From Beaufortia kweichowensis (Eukaryota; Chordata; Actinopteri; Cypriniformes; Gastromyzontidae), in NCBI GenBank assembly GCA_019155185.1, contig CM032798.1, forward strand, positions 7,267,501-7,331,500: a DNA stretch of 64,000 nt. The letters run 5' to 3'. The notes under the pieces were generated by a model. That model worked only from the letters and a program-made list of their open reading frames with translations, did not search any database and had not been told where the DNA came from. Position numbers and translations under genes: made by a program. How positions within the stretch are numbered: the stretch's first letter is position 1; each line of letters starts with the position of its first letter. Of the stretch, positions 14,417-26,931 are shown one piece after another.

Positions 14417-14759
14417 TTAACCTGTTAACTGTCAAGATTAAGTTATATCATTAATCACTTTAATATTTCATAGTTGAATTCTAATCTAACCATGACAAAC
14501 TATATATTAATGAAAAGACTTAAAAATCTATATTTGATCAATTTCACAACAATAAACATAACAAAAAGAATTTAATAAGAAAATTTTTGTAATTATGTTA
14601 TTTTTAAAAATACATCAAATTAAAAAAAACATTTAAACAATAAAAGAAAATAATATACAATTAAAAAATTAAATACCTAAAATGTAAATAATTGTAATTT
14701 GGATAGTGCATTTTCATATATATGCTTAAAAATATTTGCAGTGACAGTAATCAGGTTAA
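14417..14759 (+). mobile_element. TTAA-flanked MITE, copy B
   Basis: TTAA at 14417-14420 is followed by CCTGTTAACTGTCA, and the right end reads GTGACAGTAATCAGG before TTAA at 14756-14759. The interior block AGTTGAATTCTAATCTAACC recurs inverted in copy A and in diverged form in copy C. It is 343 bp, AT-rich and has no open frame, so it is non-autonomous. Confidence 0.78.
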
Positions 14760-15934
14760 AAATGAAGATGACTAAACTGTCATTTGATGGCATCTTGATT
14801 TGTTATTACAGGAATTAATTACTTCAATTATTTTTGTACTACAAATCCACAGCTATTGTCTATACCATCCCTTCTCCTCAACCAGCATTGAATTTAAAAA
14901 AAAGTATTTTTTAAACACTAAAACAGTAATAAACCTCAAAGCAAGGTGAGAAAGAGAAAGATAAGAAAAGATGAAGAAAGATGATTGTTAGCTTTGACAA
15001 GTGTGTATTGACTGGTTTGGTGCGCTCATAGCTTTTAATTTCCCTGACTGGCTTTCCACCCTGAGCGTTTGATGGATGAGCCAAGTCTTCAATCTCCATT
15101 CACAGCTTGGTGAGACACATATCCACACACACTGACAACACACCACACATACTTATACAATGAAAACGTATGCTGTAGCACACTACATTAAGAAGTTCGG
15201 CTGCCGTATGTGGACTGCTGATAGAAAGGTACTGAAATTAATCACGGTCACAGTTTGATTCACATGCACACAGAAAAACAACATACTATTTATACAGAGC
15301 TATGGAGCTCCTTAATAATAATAAATCCCAGGAGACTTTGCGGTTTTGATTTATAGACTGTTATTAGTCCAGAATAAACATTTACATATATGAATAACAC
15401 ATGAACCTATAAATAATTAAAATCAGAACAATTAAGATTTTCATTTAATTCAGCTACGTTTCAGTTTCTGCCTTTTGGGTAGCTCAATGTAAGGGTTGGG
15501 CAGCACAGAGCGGATTGCTTTCAGTATTGCATGAATCAAAACTCACACCTTTTCTCCATTTATTTTTGCAGAAACTGTGATATATTGGATGAGGTGATAC
15601 ATCTTGCTCGATGGAGTGAGGCAACTAGACGAAGTCATGAATTCTGATGAGTGGTGGAATGGACCTGGAGTGTGTGTGGATATGCACAGAAAGGCTGAAG
15701 TAATTAAGGATCTGTTAGAGTAATTATTCAGTCATAACTGAAAGGAGATCTGAATAGAGATGTTTAGTCCACGCTCTCATGTGTAAACACTAAGGGATGT
15801 ACACTAATTATACACCCCAACTGCTTAGGTCTCTCACTCAGCACAAAACCTACAAATGCTTTTCCATGTATTCATGGTTTTATGTAACCTATGTACAGCC
15901 ACCAGCCCAATATTATAGTGGATGTTTTACATTT
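14760..15934. other. intergenic, no gene seen
   Basis: AT-rich, no recognisable gene or clear repeat. Confidence 0.5.
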
Positions 15935-16147
15935 TACAAAGTTCACAAAAATCATAATTTACTCAACATTATGTCATTCCAAACCTGTATGACTTTCTTT
16001 CTTCTGCAGAACACGAAAGAAGACATTTGGAAGAATGTTGGTAACCAAACAACACTGGCAAAAGATATTCTTCAAAATATCCTTTGTAAGTCATACATGT
16101 TTCAATCGACATGAGGGTAAGTAAATGATGAAAGAATTTCTATTGTC
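15935..16147 (+). mobile_element. foldback MITE, GGGATAGTTCACC family, diverged copy
   Basis: It contains AAAGTTCACAAAAATCATAA, CATTCCAAACCTGTATGACT, TTCTTCTGCAGAACACGAAA, and near the right end the inverted counterpart CATGAGGGTAAGTAAATGAT. The layout matches the copies at 36445 and 62654. Confidence 0.75.
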
Positions 16148-19100
16148 TATGTGGAAACCCAACACATTATCAAATGCCAAAATGTGCCTGCAACGAAACA
16201 TTAAATGTATAATATTATTATAACAAACTATAATTTAATAACATGCTGTGATGTTCAGAAACCAGTAGGGTTCTGTTTACATGTTAAGTGTTTGGTTTCT
16301 ATCCGGATCTTATATACAGGTCAATGGTTTCATGCACTCTGCAACCAATAACTCACAGCACAAACCATTTTTATTCTTGGATCCACGTAAACATGTTTTT
16401 AATGTAGACTGGATCCCATTTTCTTTTAAATTGTGGAGATTTGTTTATAGTTTTTAAAAATCAGGGTAAGTCATGCAAGCTGCCCATGTTAACATCTGTC
16501 CGACTTATCTATGAATTTGTTCCAAAATAACAAACTATAAAAGACATAGCAATGAAAAGAAAGATAAAGGTGAAATGCAAAAAGCTTCTTTATTTTGCTA
16601 TCCTAACTATGCACAACTATATAATTAATTGCATTTTATCATTTGGATTTTTCCTGCAGTCTGTGACTATATCAGAACAGCTCTGCGACTTATTTTTGGG
16701 TCACGACCCACCAGTTAAGAAGCATTTTTGCGCACTGACATCATATGCTGTTCGTGGTGGTTTTCATCCAAAAGTTTATTTTTGTGGCCTATGCCCTTGT
16801 ATCTTGGTCACACCCCCTTTTCAAAAACAGTCTCAGGGTAAAATAAAGGTCATAAAAATGGAAAAGAAGAGCTCCGTGAAGCATTTCCTATTTTATCAGC
16901 ATCAATAGCAAAGTGGAATTAAACATTTAGCCTACAGTGACAATCCTAAACCAGTTACCTTAGCTAACTTAATTCACCAGCTGATCAGTTCCCTGACCCA
17001 CCAACAAATGTAAACTGGATGTAGAGGAGAAGGTTAATTTACAAAGGCAGTATGGTGAAGAGCCATCTCAGGACAAAGTCAGTGTAATGAGTCACAGGTC
17101 ACAAAAAGTAAGAAGGTCAATATGAGCAAGAAGAATAATTAGGAATAAGTGAGAGTCAATACAGCATGTATAGTAAACATCAAACTGAACTTTAAATTGT
17201 CACATTTACTGCAAACATTGTCATCCCCAGAGCTTTTGGGTCTTGTCACTAAATAAATCATGAACGGGGTCTTTGATTAGCATGTATGGTGACATATTGT
17301 ATCCATTTATAGCTGGTAAGTACTGTAATACAGCATTTCCAGTAAGAGGCAGTACAGAGAATGCTTACTATAAGAATTTCTCCAGCCATCTGCTGGGTTA
17401 GGACATAAAGGGATGAAGTGATAATCCATTCACAGTCAGTATTTCTAAGAAGCAAAAGACAAGGGGATCATTCCATAACAGTAAAAAGGAACATTACTGG
17501 TGTCCTGTAATTTCCTTAAAAGTAGAGAAAGAGATGGAGGGTATAAATAAAAGGAAAGACATGGATTATGAAAAAGGAGAAAATGCAGATGAAAATGCAG
17601 GTGAATTGTAAGAAGAGTGAAATAAAACACTGAGAAGAGAGTCATGAAAAAGATTCAGAAGAGACAGTTTATACAGGAAGCAGAATAAAGAAAGTGCATT
17701 AGCGTTACTTGTAAAACAGAAATTAATTAACATCTGGTGCATCAGGCCTTTATCATTGCTTTATTTCTAATAATCGCATGTTTTTGTACGATTCACATCG
17801 TACTAATTTATACATTTTAATGTATAATTCCTATTTAAATGATGCTTATGTGCTGCTTTTGCAATGTAAAACTGTCTTTAGCTTGAACGACGAAACATTT
17901 GTTAATATCAAGTTCTGGAAGAAGAGATGGGAAAGCAAGTAAACTTTCAGAAAATATACGTTTTGATAAGTTCCCTCTGATCAAAGCTCACCCTGTTTGA
18001 AAAATAATAATTTCTTCTAAAATCATGTTTGAGTTGCACAGCCCTCATGGGCTCCAGCAGCAAATCAAATATTCTGTGTAATCTGTTTAAATCAAGAGAA
18101 AATCATGAATTAACATCCAACTAGATACTGTGGAAAAAGTAAACTTTAAAATGTCATTTTTCTGTTAAGGAATATGACCAGTTTGTTCAAAGACTCTCCT
18201 GTCATGTTGTACAACTATGTGAAAAATCGTATCAAACTTTTTCTCTCTTTGTGGGAAAATATCGATTGCCTCTTTCATTTTTCACTTGCAGCAAATTGAG
18301 TTCCCTGCCTCGAAAATATTTGCCTCCCTCGGACAAATCAATTAATCTGTCCCTCCTGACTTCGCTCACTCACTGAATTGTTCGCTCTGTCGTCTGAAGT
18401 GGCCAGCACTTAAGAACGCAGCTGCCTAACCCTATTAAGTTCTTCTACAAAAGCCTGTTCTTTGGACTCCATTCAGCTGTAAGAGCATGTTGGGATTTAT
18501 CCAGTAACCTACTTTTCACTGATATCTTTTACATTATGTTACATAATGAACTGGGCAGCAATGCTCTAATTACAACAAACCTGCTGGGCTTTTATTTGAA
18601 CAAATCACACATTTTTTTTAAAACTGCTGGAAAAAAGATGAAAGAATGTAGAGACTTCAACAATGAAGAATTCTCAACGGTATTTACGTCTGCAGCCTGT
18701 GGGTACGAGTTGAAAGGCTTTGTTCTCACACCGGCAGTTCCATTTTTCACCACAGGGGGACAACACGGCAGTCATTTTTTATGCATGTAGATGATGACTT
18801 ATTGACTTCTTGTTACAATATGTAGTAGCAAAGTGTCTCCGAATCTCCAAACTGTCTTGCCAGTAAAAGTGAACCTAAATACATATTTAAAGTTATAGGT
18901 TTAACAAAGCAAAATCAAACATTTCCACATAACTTACGTTATGCTGCTTTGGGATTCCTTGAGGTTTACATATTTAATTTTATTTATGAAATGCTTGTTA
19001 TATTATTTATTTGGTGCTTTTTTCAGCAAAGCTCCATGAAATATGTATCTGCGTCATTTAATGTATTTATTCTTTTTTGCTTTGTTTGTTCTGCTAGATG

Positions 19101-20164
19101 TGTTTCAAGCAACAATGACTAATAAAATAAAAAAGTTGTGAATAAAAAATAAATCTGATGCAGACAATATGTGAAATATCAAGCTTGTCTTTGTTTGGGC
19201 TTTTCAACAACACATGACTTAATCAAATACTGCCCTCCTATGGCTTAACCGTGTAACCATAATTACGATACAGTATAAAGGCAAATGATTCTTTTTTTTA
19301 ATGGCATTGTCTCTAAAAGACTGGATAAATGTGATATTTATCAGTGAGCTGTGCTGTCTTTTAAAACCAAACCACTAAGAAAAGACTAACAATGTAGTAT
19401 TAACAATGCAACTCAATGCAACCTGAAGGGCAGAATGGAGAGAAAACTTAAACTTTCTTTTTCAGTGCTGAAGTCTGAACTTAGACCTTCATTATAGGTA
19501 GGCAGCCAAGAGGGATTTTCAGAAACACAGAACCTTGATGAATTATTAATAATATCAAGACTGCAGAGTCTCGGGGCAAACATACACGAACAGTGTTGAA
19601 TCTCTGCCATCAAATTTTAATCTCTTATCAGTGCCGTAATGTAGGAGATGGTGTGAATAGAGAGAGGAGAGAAAAACAGAAAGAGGAAGAGAGAAAATAA
19701 AGGACGCATCAGTTGGGCATTACAGGCCATAGTGAATATCTCAAGAGACACAAAACGAGAACATCTGTGTTTCTGGGACTGAGAGAGAACAGTAGCACGG
19801 TGACCACCTGCAGGTGTTCATGAGCATATGTACACGCAGGTGTGTATGTTTTGGAGGGGTTTCTCTGTCACCTTTCCCTGGAGAGTCGGACTCTCGTGCG
19901 GGGAAGACAGGATCTTTTATCTTGGCTGATGTCCCAATCAATCAGCGTGACAGTGATGGAGACCCCAGTGGCCAGACCCTCATACAGACCCAACTCGCCC
20001 AATCTGTCATTATTAACCCTTACTGAAGGAGAGCTTTGAGATTTAAGCACAACTATTTATTAAGTCAACATGAGAGAGAAACAATACCATTTTATACAGT
20101 CTCACCAACAGTACTTGTTAACCAATTATTTTGTGAGAATTATTGGGCTTCTTTTCCAGGTATA
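16148..20164. other. intergenic, no gene seen; possible conserved element about 18290-18480
   Basis: No coding exon recognised. The 18290-18480 stretch is GC-richer and low in repeats, which makes it a candidate conserved non-coding element, but nothing in the window can confirm conservation. Confidence 0.45.
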
Positions 20165-20235
20165 TAATTGGTAGAGCATTGCGTTGCACTGCAAAAGGTT
20201 GTGGGTTTCACATGGAGCACATACTGTAGTGCATG
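20165..20235 (+). repeat. tRNA-derived SINE, head fragment
   Basis: GGTAGAGCATTGCGTTGCAC and AAAGGTTGTGGGTTTCACAT match the tRNA-like head of a cyprinid-type SINE. The tail is missing. Confidence 0.6.
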
Positions 20236-20451
20236 TTACTTTGAATGAAAACAGAGAAATAGTAGTAGGCTTGTTCTGTACATACGGACATTTAGATATT
20301 CTTCAGAAGCTTCAAGCTACGTTGTGTGTTATTTACCCAAAGTTGATACATGTAACTGACGTAAAAGTTCGCTATTATCCATAATTATATACTATCAGCA
20401 AATTAATAATAAAATTTACTTACAGATTCGCTGTTGGGTCCAAATATGTCT

Positions 20452-20594
20452 TTCCTGTAGCTCAGTTGGTAAGACGGCAACACCAAGGAGATGGGTCAGA
20501 TCCTAAAGATTGCACATACTTGTATAGTAAATATAGTAACGCATGTGAGTCGTCTTGGATAAAAGTTTCTGTCAAATGCGTAAATGTAAATGTG
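20452..20594 (+). repeat. tRNA-derived SINE
   Basis: An A-box-like TAGCTCAGTTGGTAAGA and a degenerate B box are followed by GTCGTCTTGGATAAAAGTTT and the tail AAATGCGTAAATGTAAATG. It is not a tRNA gene: the cloverleaf is degenerate and the tail is SINE-type. Confidence 0.8.
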
Positions 20595-23500
20595 ACGGTT
20601 TTTACTGCTCCGTGTTTCAGTTACAGTATGTTTGCAGTGCTCATATCCTGTGACTAGTTCACACAATCTGTGCTAAAATGTGCGTAACAAAAAGTTTGAA
20701 AAAGTATCAAACTTACCAACATAATGAGCAATTTAAAACGAGTAAAATTTTCCTAAAGTTGATATCAGAAGTTGAGATGCAGGTATTTCCCTTAAATGAG
20801 CACAACATCAGGTGAGGATCATTAATGTCGTAATGCTGCGTTCCAGACTCCACGGATTTAGGATTTCCGCCTCAAAAAGTTATTTTTACTAAATACTTTA
20901 AATGTTACTCAATTGCGTTTTACGTGGAAAATAACCTAAATCAGAGCATTTAAACATCGAAAGAATGCAGATTAGAGAAAATCGGCAGTGTCTAGAGATG
21001 TTTTGTTTTTAATTATTTTAAAAAATTTGACAACTTATGGGAGGCCTACTAAGATTTTTGTCCAAATATTTATTTATATGGCGGTTTATTGTATAATGCA
21101 GGATGTACAGTAAGCCTGTCATTATCGCAATATAAACCCCCTTTGGGTGATACAAGAGCTCAGGCAGGTTTATTTCTGCAATAATGACCAACTGGCTGTA
21201 CATTTCTCCCTCGAAGGAATCATTTGAACTGAGAAATCACATTATCTTGCTCTAGCTTCTATCCTGCTGAGAAAATGCCCTGTTTAGTTTGTCACAAAGG
21301 AATTTATTCACTTGATAGCAGACTATTTACCTTTTCTACACAGACTCAGAAGCAACTGCAGCTTGAAGGAAACGGACCACTGTAGATCACCTGATTTACT
21401 CAGAATCACTTTCTATAATCCAACACAATCGGAACGTGCTATCAAATAAGAGAAAACACTCTTTCTGTCCATATTTCAATATTTATCTAGTTAAATATTA
21501 ACATTATTTATGTATAACTCATGTTCACGGTCTGCAATAGCCTACAGCATTTCCATTTGTTTCAGGCCTTACTAAAAACCCACCAGCCAAGGAACACAGT
21601 TCACTTGTTAATTTACGGTTTCTTTACTGCTATCAAAATCCACAGGTTCACGGATCCTTAGTTTCACAATTTCCTTGGCGTGCAGTATTAGCAGAGCTGA
21701 AATCCCAATACCCCTCGCTATTTCTCAGCTCTGCAGACTAATTTATTGCTCTCAGCAACTGAACTTTCACACTATTTGCCTGGCAGGCAACATCAAGTTT
21801 CTACACTGCACAGGTTATGGGTGTCTGTGCACATTTATCACACAGAATAAGGCTCATTACACCTGGCACGTGGTACCACAGAGAGCAATTAGCTCATAAT
21901 GCAGCTTCCACCTGCCATTCTTTTATGCCATACTATAACCGGGTAAAACAAATTGCTAACTATCAAATGGAAAAACTGATGAAGGCATTTATTATGTATC
22001 CCGTTATCTGGTGCGCTGGATGTATTGTTTTGATGGTTAACGTTGAACATGTAACACATTTCTCATAAATAGGATCAAATGATTAATGCGCGCCCATCTT
22101 TTAAATTTGTCACATTTAAATGGAATCAATAGTTCAAGGAAGTGAATGTCGCTGGCTTCCTCTCCAATCTCTCCCAGAGAAAACTTAAAAGGGAAAAAGT
22201 GAGAGGACTGGGGAAAATAAATTCTGAAAAGGGGGAGAAATTATTGCCCCCCTGAGGCTCTTCCCTCCTTCGCTTTTCTACTGAAATCCATTTGGCCTGG
22301 TCCCCCCATTAGGCTGGCTGTCAGGCAGTGGAAGCCGGGATGGGCGGCCGTGTAGAGAAAGGCAGGAATGGAATGAATTTACCCGGTCATGTAGAGCGGG
22401 TGTCAGAGAAAGGCTCAACCAGCAATCCATCAGTTGCCCTGGCTGCCTGTCAGAGGAGAGATGGGGGGAAGGGACGTGCAGAAGAGACACATCGGGTCAT
22501 CAGAGTATCGTCATCCTTCAATGGCTCGTGTACTATAGAGAGATGGTAAAGAGGGTCTAAAGGGGAAATGTAAACCTTCATGCACATTTTTACCACGTAT
22601 ATCGTCTTAATGGCAAAAGTGAAGGGTGGGGGTGGGTTTTCATCCACAAACTTTCTATCTTTCTCTGGTCTGGTGATGGGAGAGCCAGGAGCCCAATTAT
22701 CCCCCATGGTGGGTGCCTTTTAAGCAGGATGGCCAACCTCTGACCCCCTTGTCTTTGCTCCAGAGCATACAGCTCTCGAACATACGCTCAGCCGGTTTGA
22801 GGGAGAGCAGATACAGCACTATCTAATGGGCTTTACTTTCAACGCCTAGCATGCTATGTCAATTAAGAGGGTGAAGACATCTTCTTTGACTGTCTACATA
22901 CATTACTGCAATGGAATTCCCTAAATGGAGCCTGTGACAAGTGGATGAGCAAGTATCTAAATATCTGTCCATTAAGGATCCATTTAACATGGTGAAAGGA
23001 AGGGCAAATGGACAAGTTTAAAAGCTAATATACAACAGTCATTTTAATTGAACATGATCCCTTACTCATTTCGAAATGGATTTAAATGCGACACGATTAT
23101 GGAAAAAAACACTTCGGTTGGCAGAATGATTCACTAAAAATGTCCAAACGCATAATGTGATTTTAAAGGTTTTTAAAATCTTTAAAAAAAGTTCTATTGT
23201 TTAACCAGTTTCACTTTACAGTACTCTATTTGTATATTATTTTATTTATTAAATGTAACATTGCAGTGATGATTTTATTGTTTGATTTTATTATCTGTAC
23301 AATAATTAATACACCTGTTTGTCAAGAAATGGAAGACTGAAATTTTTTTTGCTATGTAAAACCACAAGTAGCACAGAAATAATTCACCTCATCTTCAAAC
23401 TCTCTAAATAATTATTTTTTAATAATTCATATTTCTGAGCTTATATTGGGCACAGTTAAAAATGTTATCACTTGCTCCCTTCTAAAAGGACTTTACAAAT

Positions 23501-25694
23501 CTTTCTTTTGGTATTTTAATCACTTTACTCTACTCGCCTGACTATCCTGGTAGTCACAGTAACACCCATAATTCCCACCCCATATTTCTTGTTAAACATC
23601 CAGGTTTTATTTCTACAGTAACACACATTAAAAGATGTCTTGATCAGTGTTTCATGAGAATCAGGGTAAACACTTCAAAATGCAATGTTTTTCCTTATTT
23701 GTATATTGCTTTCTATTAAGCAATATACACATAAATGCATTTGCTGCATCTGTACATGAATAAATACAAACATCATAAGTTACTTAAAAAAATCTTTATT
23801 ATTCATAAGGTAGGATTAACAACAAACATGCGTTTTACCACAATAGAAAATTGTAAGATATTGCACTGGTTTAACTCGAGCGATTTTTTTCTTTGCCCAT
23901 TTCTATTCACTACTATCCATTCAACCACACAGTCTACTGTCTTTTTTAGCCTTAGAGGACAAAGCATGACGGACACAATGCCCTACATCCATAACACGAC
24001 TGTTTCACCATTGGCTCTCTCGTAACTGACCATCAACTCTTATGATATACATAATATCCAGTCAATTTTTCATTCCAGCTGTCTAAGGCAGTGGCCAATG
24101 CACACAGAATAGCTTCAAATCTTTTCATAAAGACACTCAGAATACAAGACTCAAAAATATTTACATAAAAGTGAGCCATCCGTGCTGTCATTCAAGACTG
24201 ACGAACACAAAGACGTGATGAGAGAGCAGTGGTTGGACATAGTGGTTGTTGTAGCTCCAAGTAGTGTGTATGGGTGTGTGCGCTCCAAGGTTTTCATTTG
24301 TAAAGAACTGAACTAATGCCAGAGGTGAGAGGTAGCAGGTGAATTTGCTGTTGGACGACGTGTGCGAGATTACATTTCACTAGTGCGTGTATAGTGTGGC
24401 TGCCGGACATTGATGGATAACCACCTCAGGCATTCTGACACCTGACTTCACTCCGACAAATAGCCCAACCATCATTATTATCCCAGTCACGTATGTGAGA
24501 AGGCAGTTAGCGCTCACTTTCATAGCCCGCGGCAGCTTGTGACTTTAGCGAAGGGAGCATAGATGAATTAAATGCATTCACGTACTTGAAAAATTACAAT
24601 GTTTTTCTGTTTTTGTTAAAAGCACATTGGGTAAAATGTGATGTAGTTAATCAGAGACTACATGTAAACAAAAAGTCTTAATGTCGTCTTCACACCCTGT
24701 AAATTCTCTGGAGCACCCCTGCCAGAATTGTAATCACTGGTGGCCAGCTGTAATCTAAACTACAGTATGTGCCTGGACACTGGAACAACACATTTACAAA
24801 CTCTGTTTACAAAATGATCTCTCCAGCTGTACCGCATGTAAACTTTTAAGTGTAAACTTCTTAAGCTCTCCAAATTTAGCTGAAATTTTCAAGTTCTTGA
24901 AAAAACTGGGTATGAGAATATTACCTCTGTAGTGGGATTTAGTTGTAGGTCATCCTTGTAGACAGAATGGATGAGCTTTGGTCTTTTTTTATAGGGACAC
25001 AAACTATGTGTATTTATGCCTCGGCCACTAGGGTGTAAGACCTGTCGATGATCTCTAGGCGTGACAGTGCAAACACTATTTTAAATCTGACTGCCTACAG
25101 ACGCATTACCAACTTCAACCAAATATCATTCATATTCGCAAGTGCATTTTCTTCCTACTCTCAGTGTACAGGTTAATTAGGATCATTAGGAATTAAGCTT
25201 CAGGCCGCAATGCTATCAACAGCTCCATTCCTTTGGGTTTCAATAAAGAAGCAAAAATGTGCAAGACATCCGCTCACATTTCATAATGACAAAACATGAA
25301 TAAGATTATATATCATAGCTGTACATACCATCATCATGTGACTCCAGTCACTACCATACTAACAAAAATCACTCGTTTTGTTTTAGTATGGGCAAGATCA
25401 AGATTGGAAATAGCCCTACTTTAAACAGATTTATTTTGTACCGTGAGCATGTGTTGAATCCTAAGCAATGAGCACAAATTGTGCGACAAACTTAGCGGAA
25501 GCACAATACAGACCATTACGCAAAGCAGTATTGATTAGAAATGCAAAATATAAATGATCTCACAAGAGTAGGAAATGCTTAATTCACACTAAATACATTA
25601 AGGTGTTAACACATCCGTATGTCAAGGTAATACTACAAGGTACTGCAGTTTGTCATTTTGGTTAAACCCCTCAAGACCCCAACCAGGCATGGGA
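20595..25694. other. intergenic, no gene seen; candidate regulatory stretches
   Basis: No exon recognised. Stretches at about 21640-21950 and 22100-22720 are GC-richer, repeat-poor and contain homeodomain-type ATTA and CAATTAG sites, so they are candidate conserved non-coding elements. Confidence 0.45.
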
Positions 25695-26931
25695 TCTACT
25701 GTAATTGTATACTGTATTTATTGGTTTCATATTAATGATACACAAAATAAAAAGGGTTTGTGCAAATACATCTTTGCCTGGCTTTTGACAAAGGGTTGAA
25801 TTCACAACACACTTCCACCCTGCAGGACATAAAACTGACAAAGAACATTTTTTTTAAAATATTCATTGTGTAAGAACCCACACAAACACACTCAGACATG
25901 CTTTTATATACACTCTCACACAAACACACGCAAGCCAGGGATGAGTCTGTCACAAAAAACACAACAAATGTACAGAAACAATAGGAAATTGGTCCAGATT
26001 TTAAAATAAACAAGTGGGTAAAAACAATGGTCCACTTAAAATGCTGACAAATTTTGACCCCTTCGGGAGCCAAAGTAAAAAACCAAAAACTTCATCTACA
26101 AATAATGATCTGCGACTTGCTTTTTAAGCAAAGCTAATTCGATTCGTCACCTAAATTGTGTAAATGATGGCCAAAAATTGCCTAATTCATTACAGCTACA
26201 GACCTTCAAAACGCATATCTTTAATTACACAAACATCAAGAACAATTTAAATATTCCATTTATGCAATTTAAGGCCATCGTTCTACCACATTACAGATCC
26301 AATTTTTATTTACCACATCTGTGCCATGTGGGAAATTTTCATAGACATACATCTCTATGCCGTTCGATACACCCGAAAACCTGACAAGTGCAAGATGAAG
26401 TTTGGTTTTTCTTTACAAACAACAGAGACATAATGATAACGTAAAGATGTAATGATTTCGACTGTTGTAGAATTGCTCAGCGTACGCTACTCTTATTGCT
26501 GCGATATGTCTTCTTCCAAAGATGAACAGGCAGAGAGACATACAAGTGAAATTTTGAGGTCTTGCTTTAAGGCACAGCTATACCTACTACAGAGACATTG
26601 AGGGAATATTGAGATAATATGAAGAGGTAATATACTGTATGTGGGTTAGTTTTTGTCTCTCAGGGCACAGAACCAAGTATATTGCCAGATTTTATAGAAA
26701 ATTAACTGAAAGGATTAACAGGAAAAGCAAAATTATTACACAGGTTTAAATATTTTGTGAATGGCAGAGCATAAAACATACTGAAATGAAGCGTTTGGGC
26801 TCATCTACATCATTTCCTGTATTATCTTTCTATTCTTTTCACAGAGATACTGACAATAAACAGATTAACTGCCTTGTATCTGTTAACAGGCAAGCTAAAG
26901 TAGTTAAAGCTGGAGAAAATAGCTTTTCATG
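25695..26931 (-). other. mast2: probable mast2 3' UTR
   Basis: This is non-coding sequence directly downstream of the TAG. On the minus strand AATAAA hexamers occur at 26310-26305 and 25722-25717; the second is the more distal choice with a cleavage site expected near 25695. A further AATAAA lies at 25435-25430. The true 3' end cannot be chosen without transcripts. Confidence 0.4.
25717..25722 (-). terminator. candidate polyadenylation signal AATAAA
   Basis: TTTATT on plus gives AATAAA on the mast2 strand, about 1.2 kb past the stop codon. Alternatives are at 26305-26310 (closer) and 25430-25435 (further). Confidence 0.3.

Noticed and set aside
20452..20594. tRNA gene (TAGCTCAGTTGGTAAGA)
   Set aside because: The A box is good but the B box and cloverleaf are degenerate and the sequence runs into a SINE tail, so it is a retroposon.
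1..26931. A second protein-coding gene left of mast2
   Set aside because: None of the short open frames shows family motifs, consistent splice flanks or codon bias; I could not support any exon.
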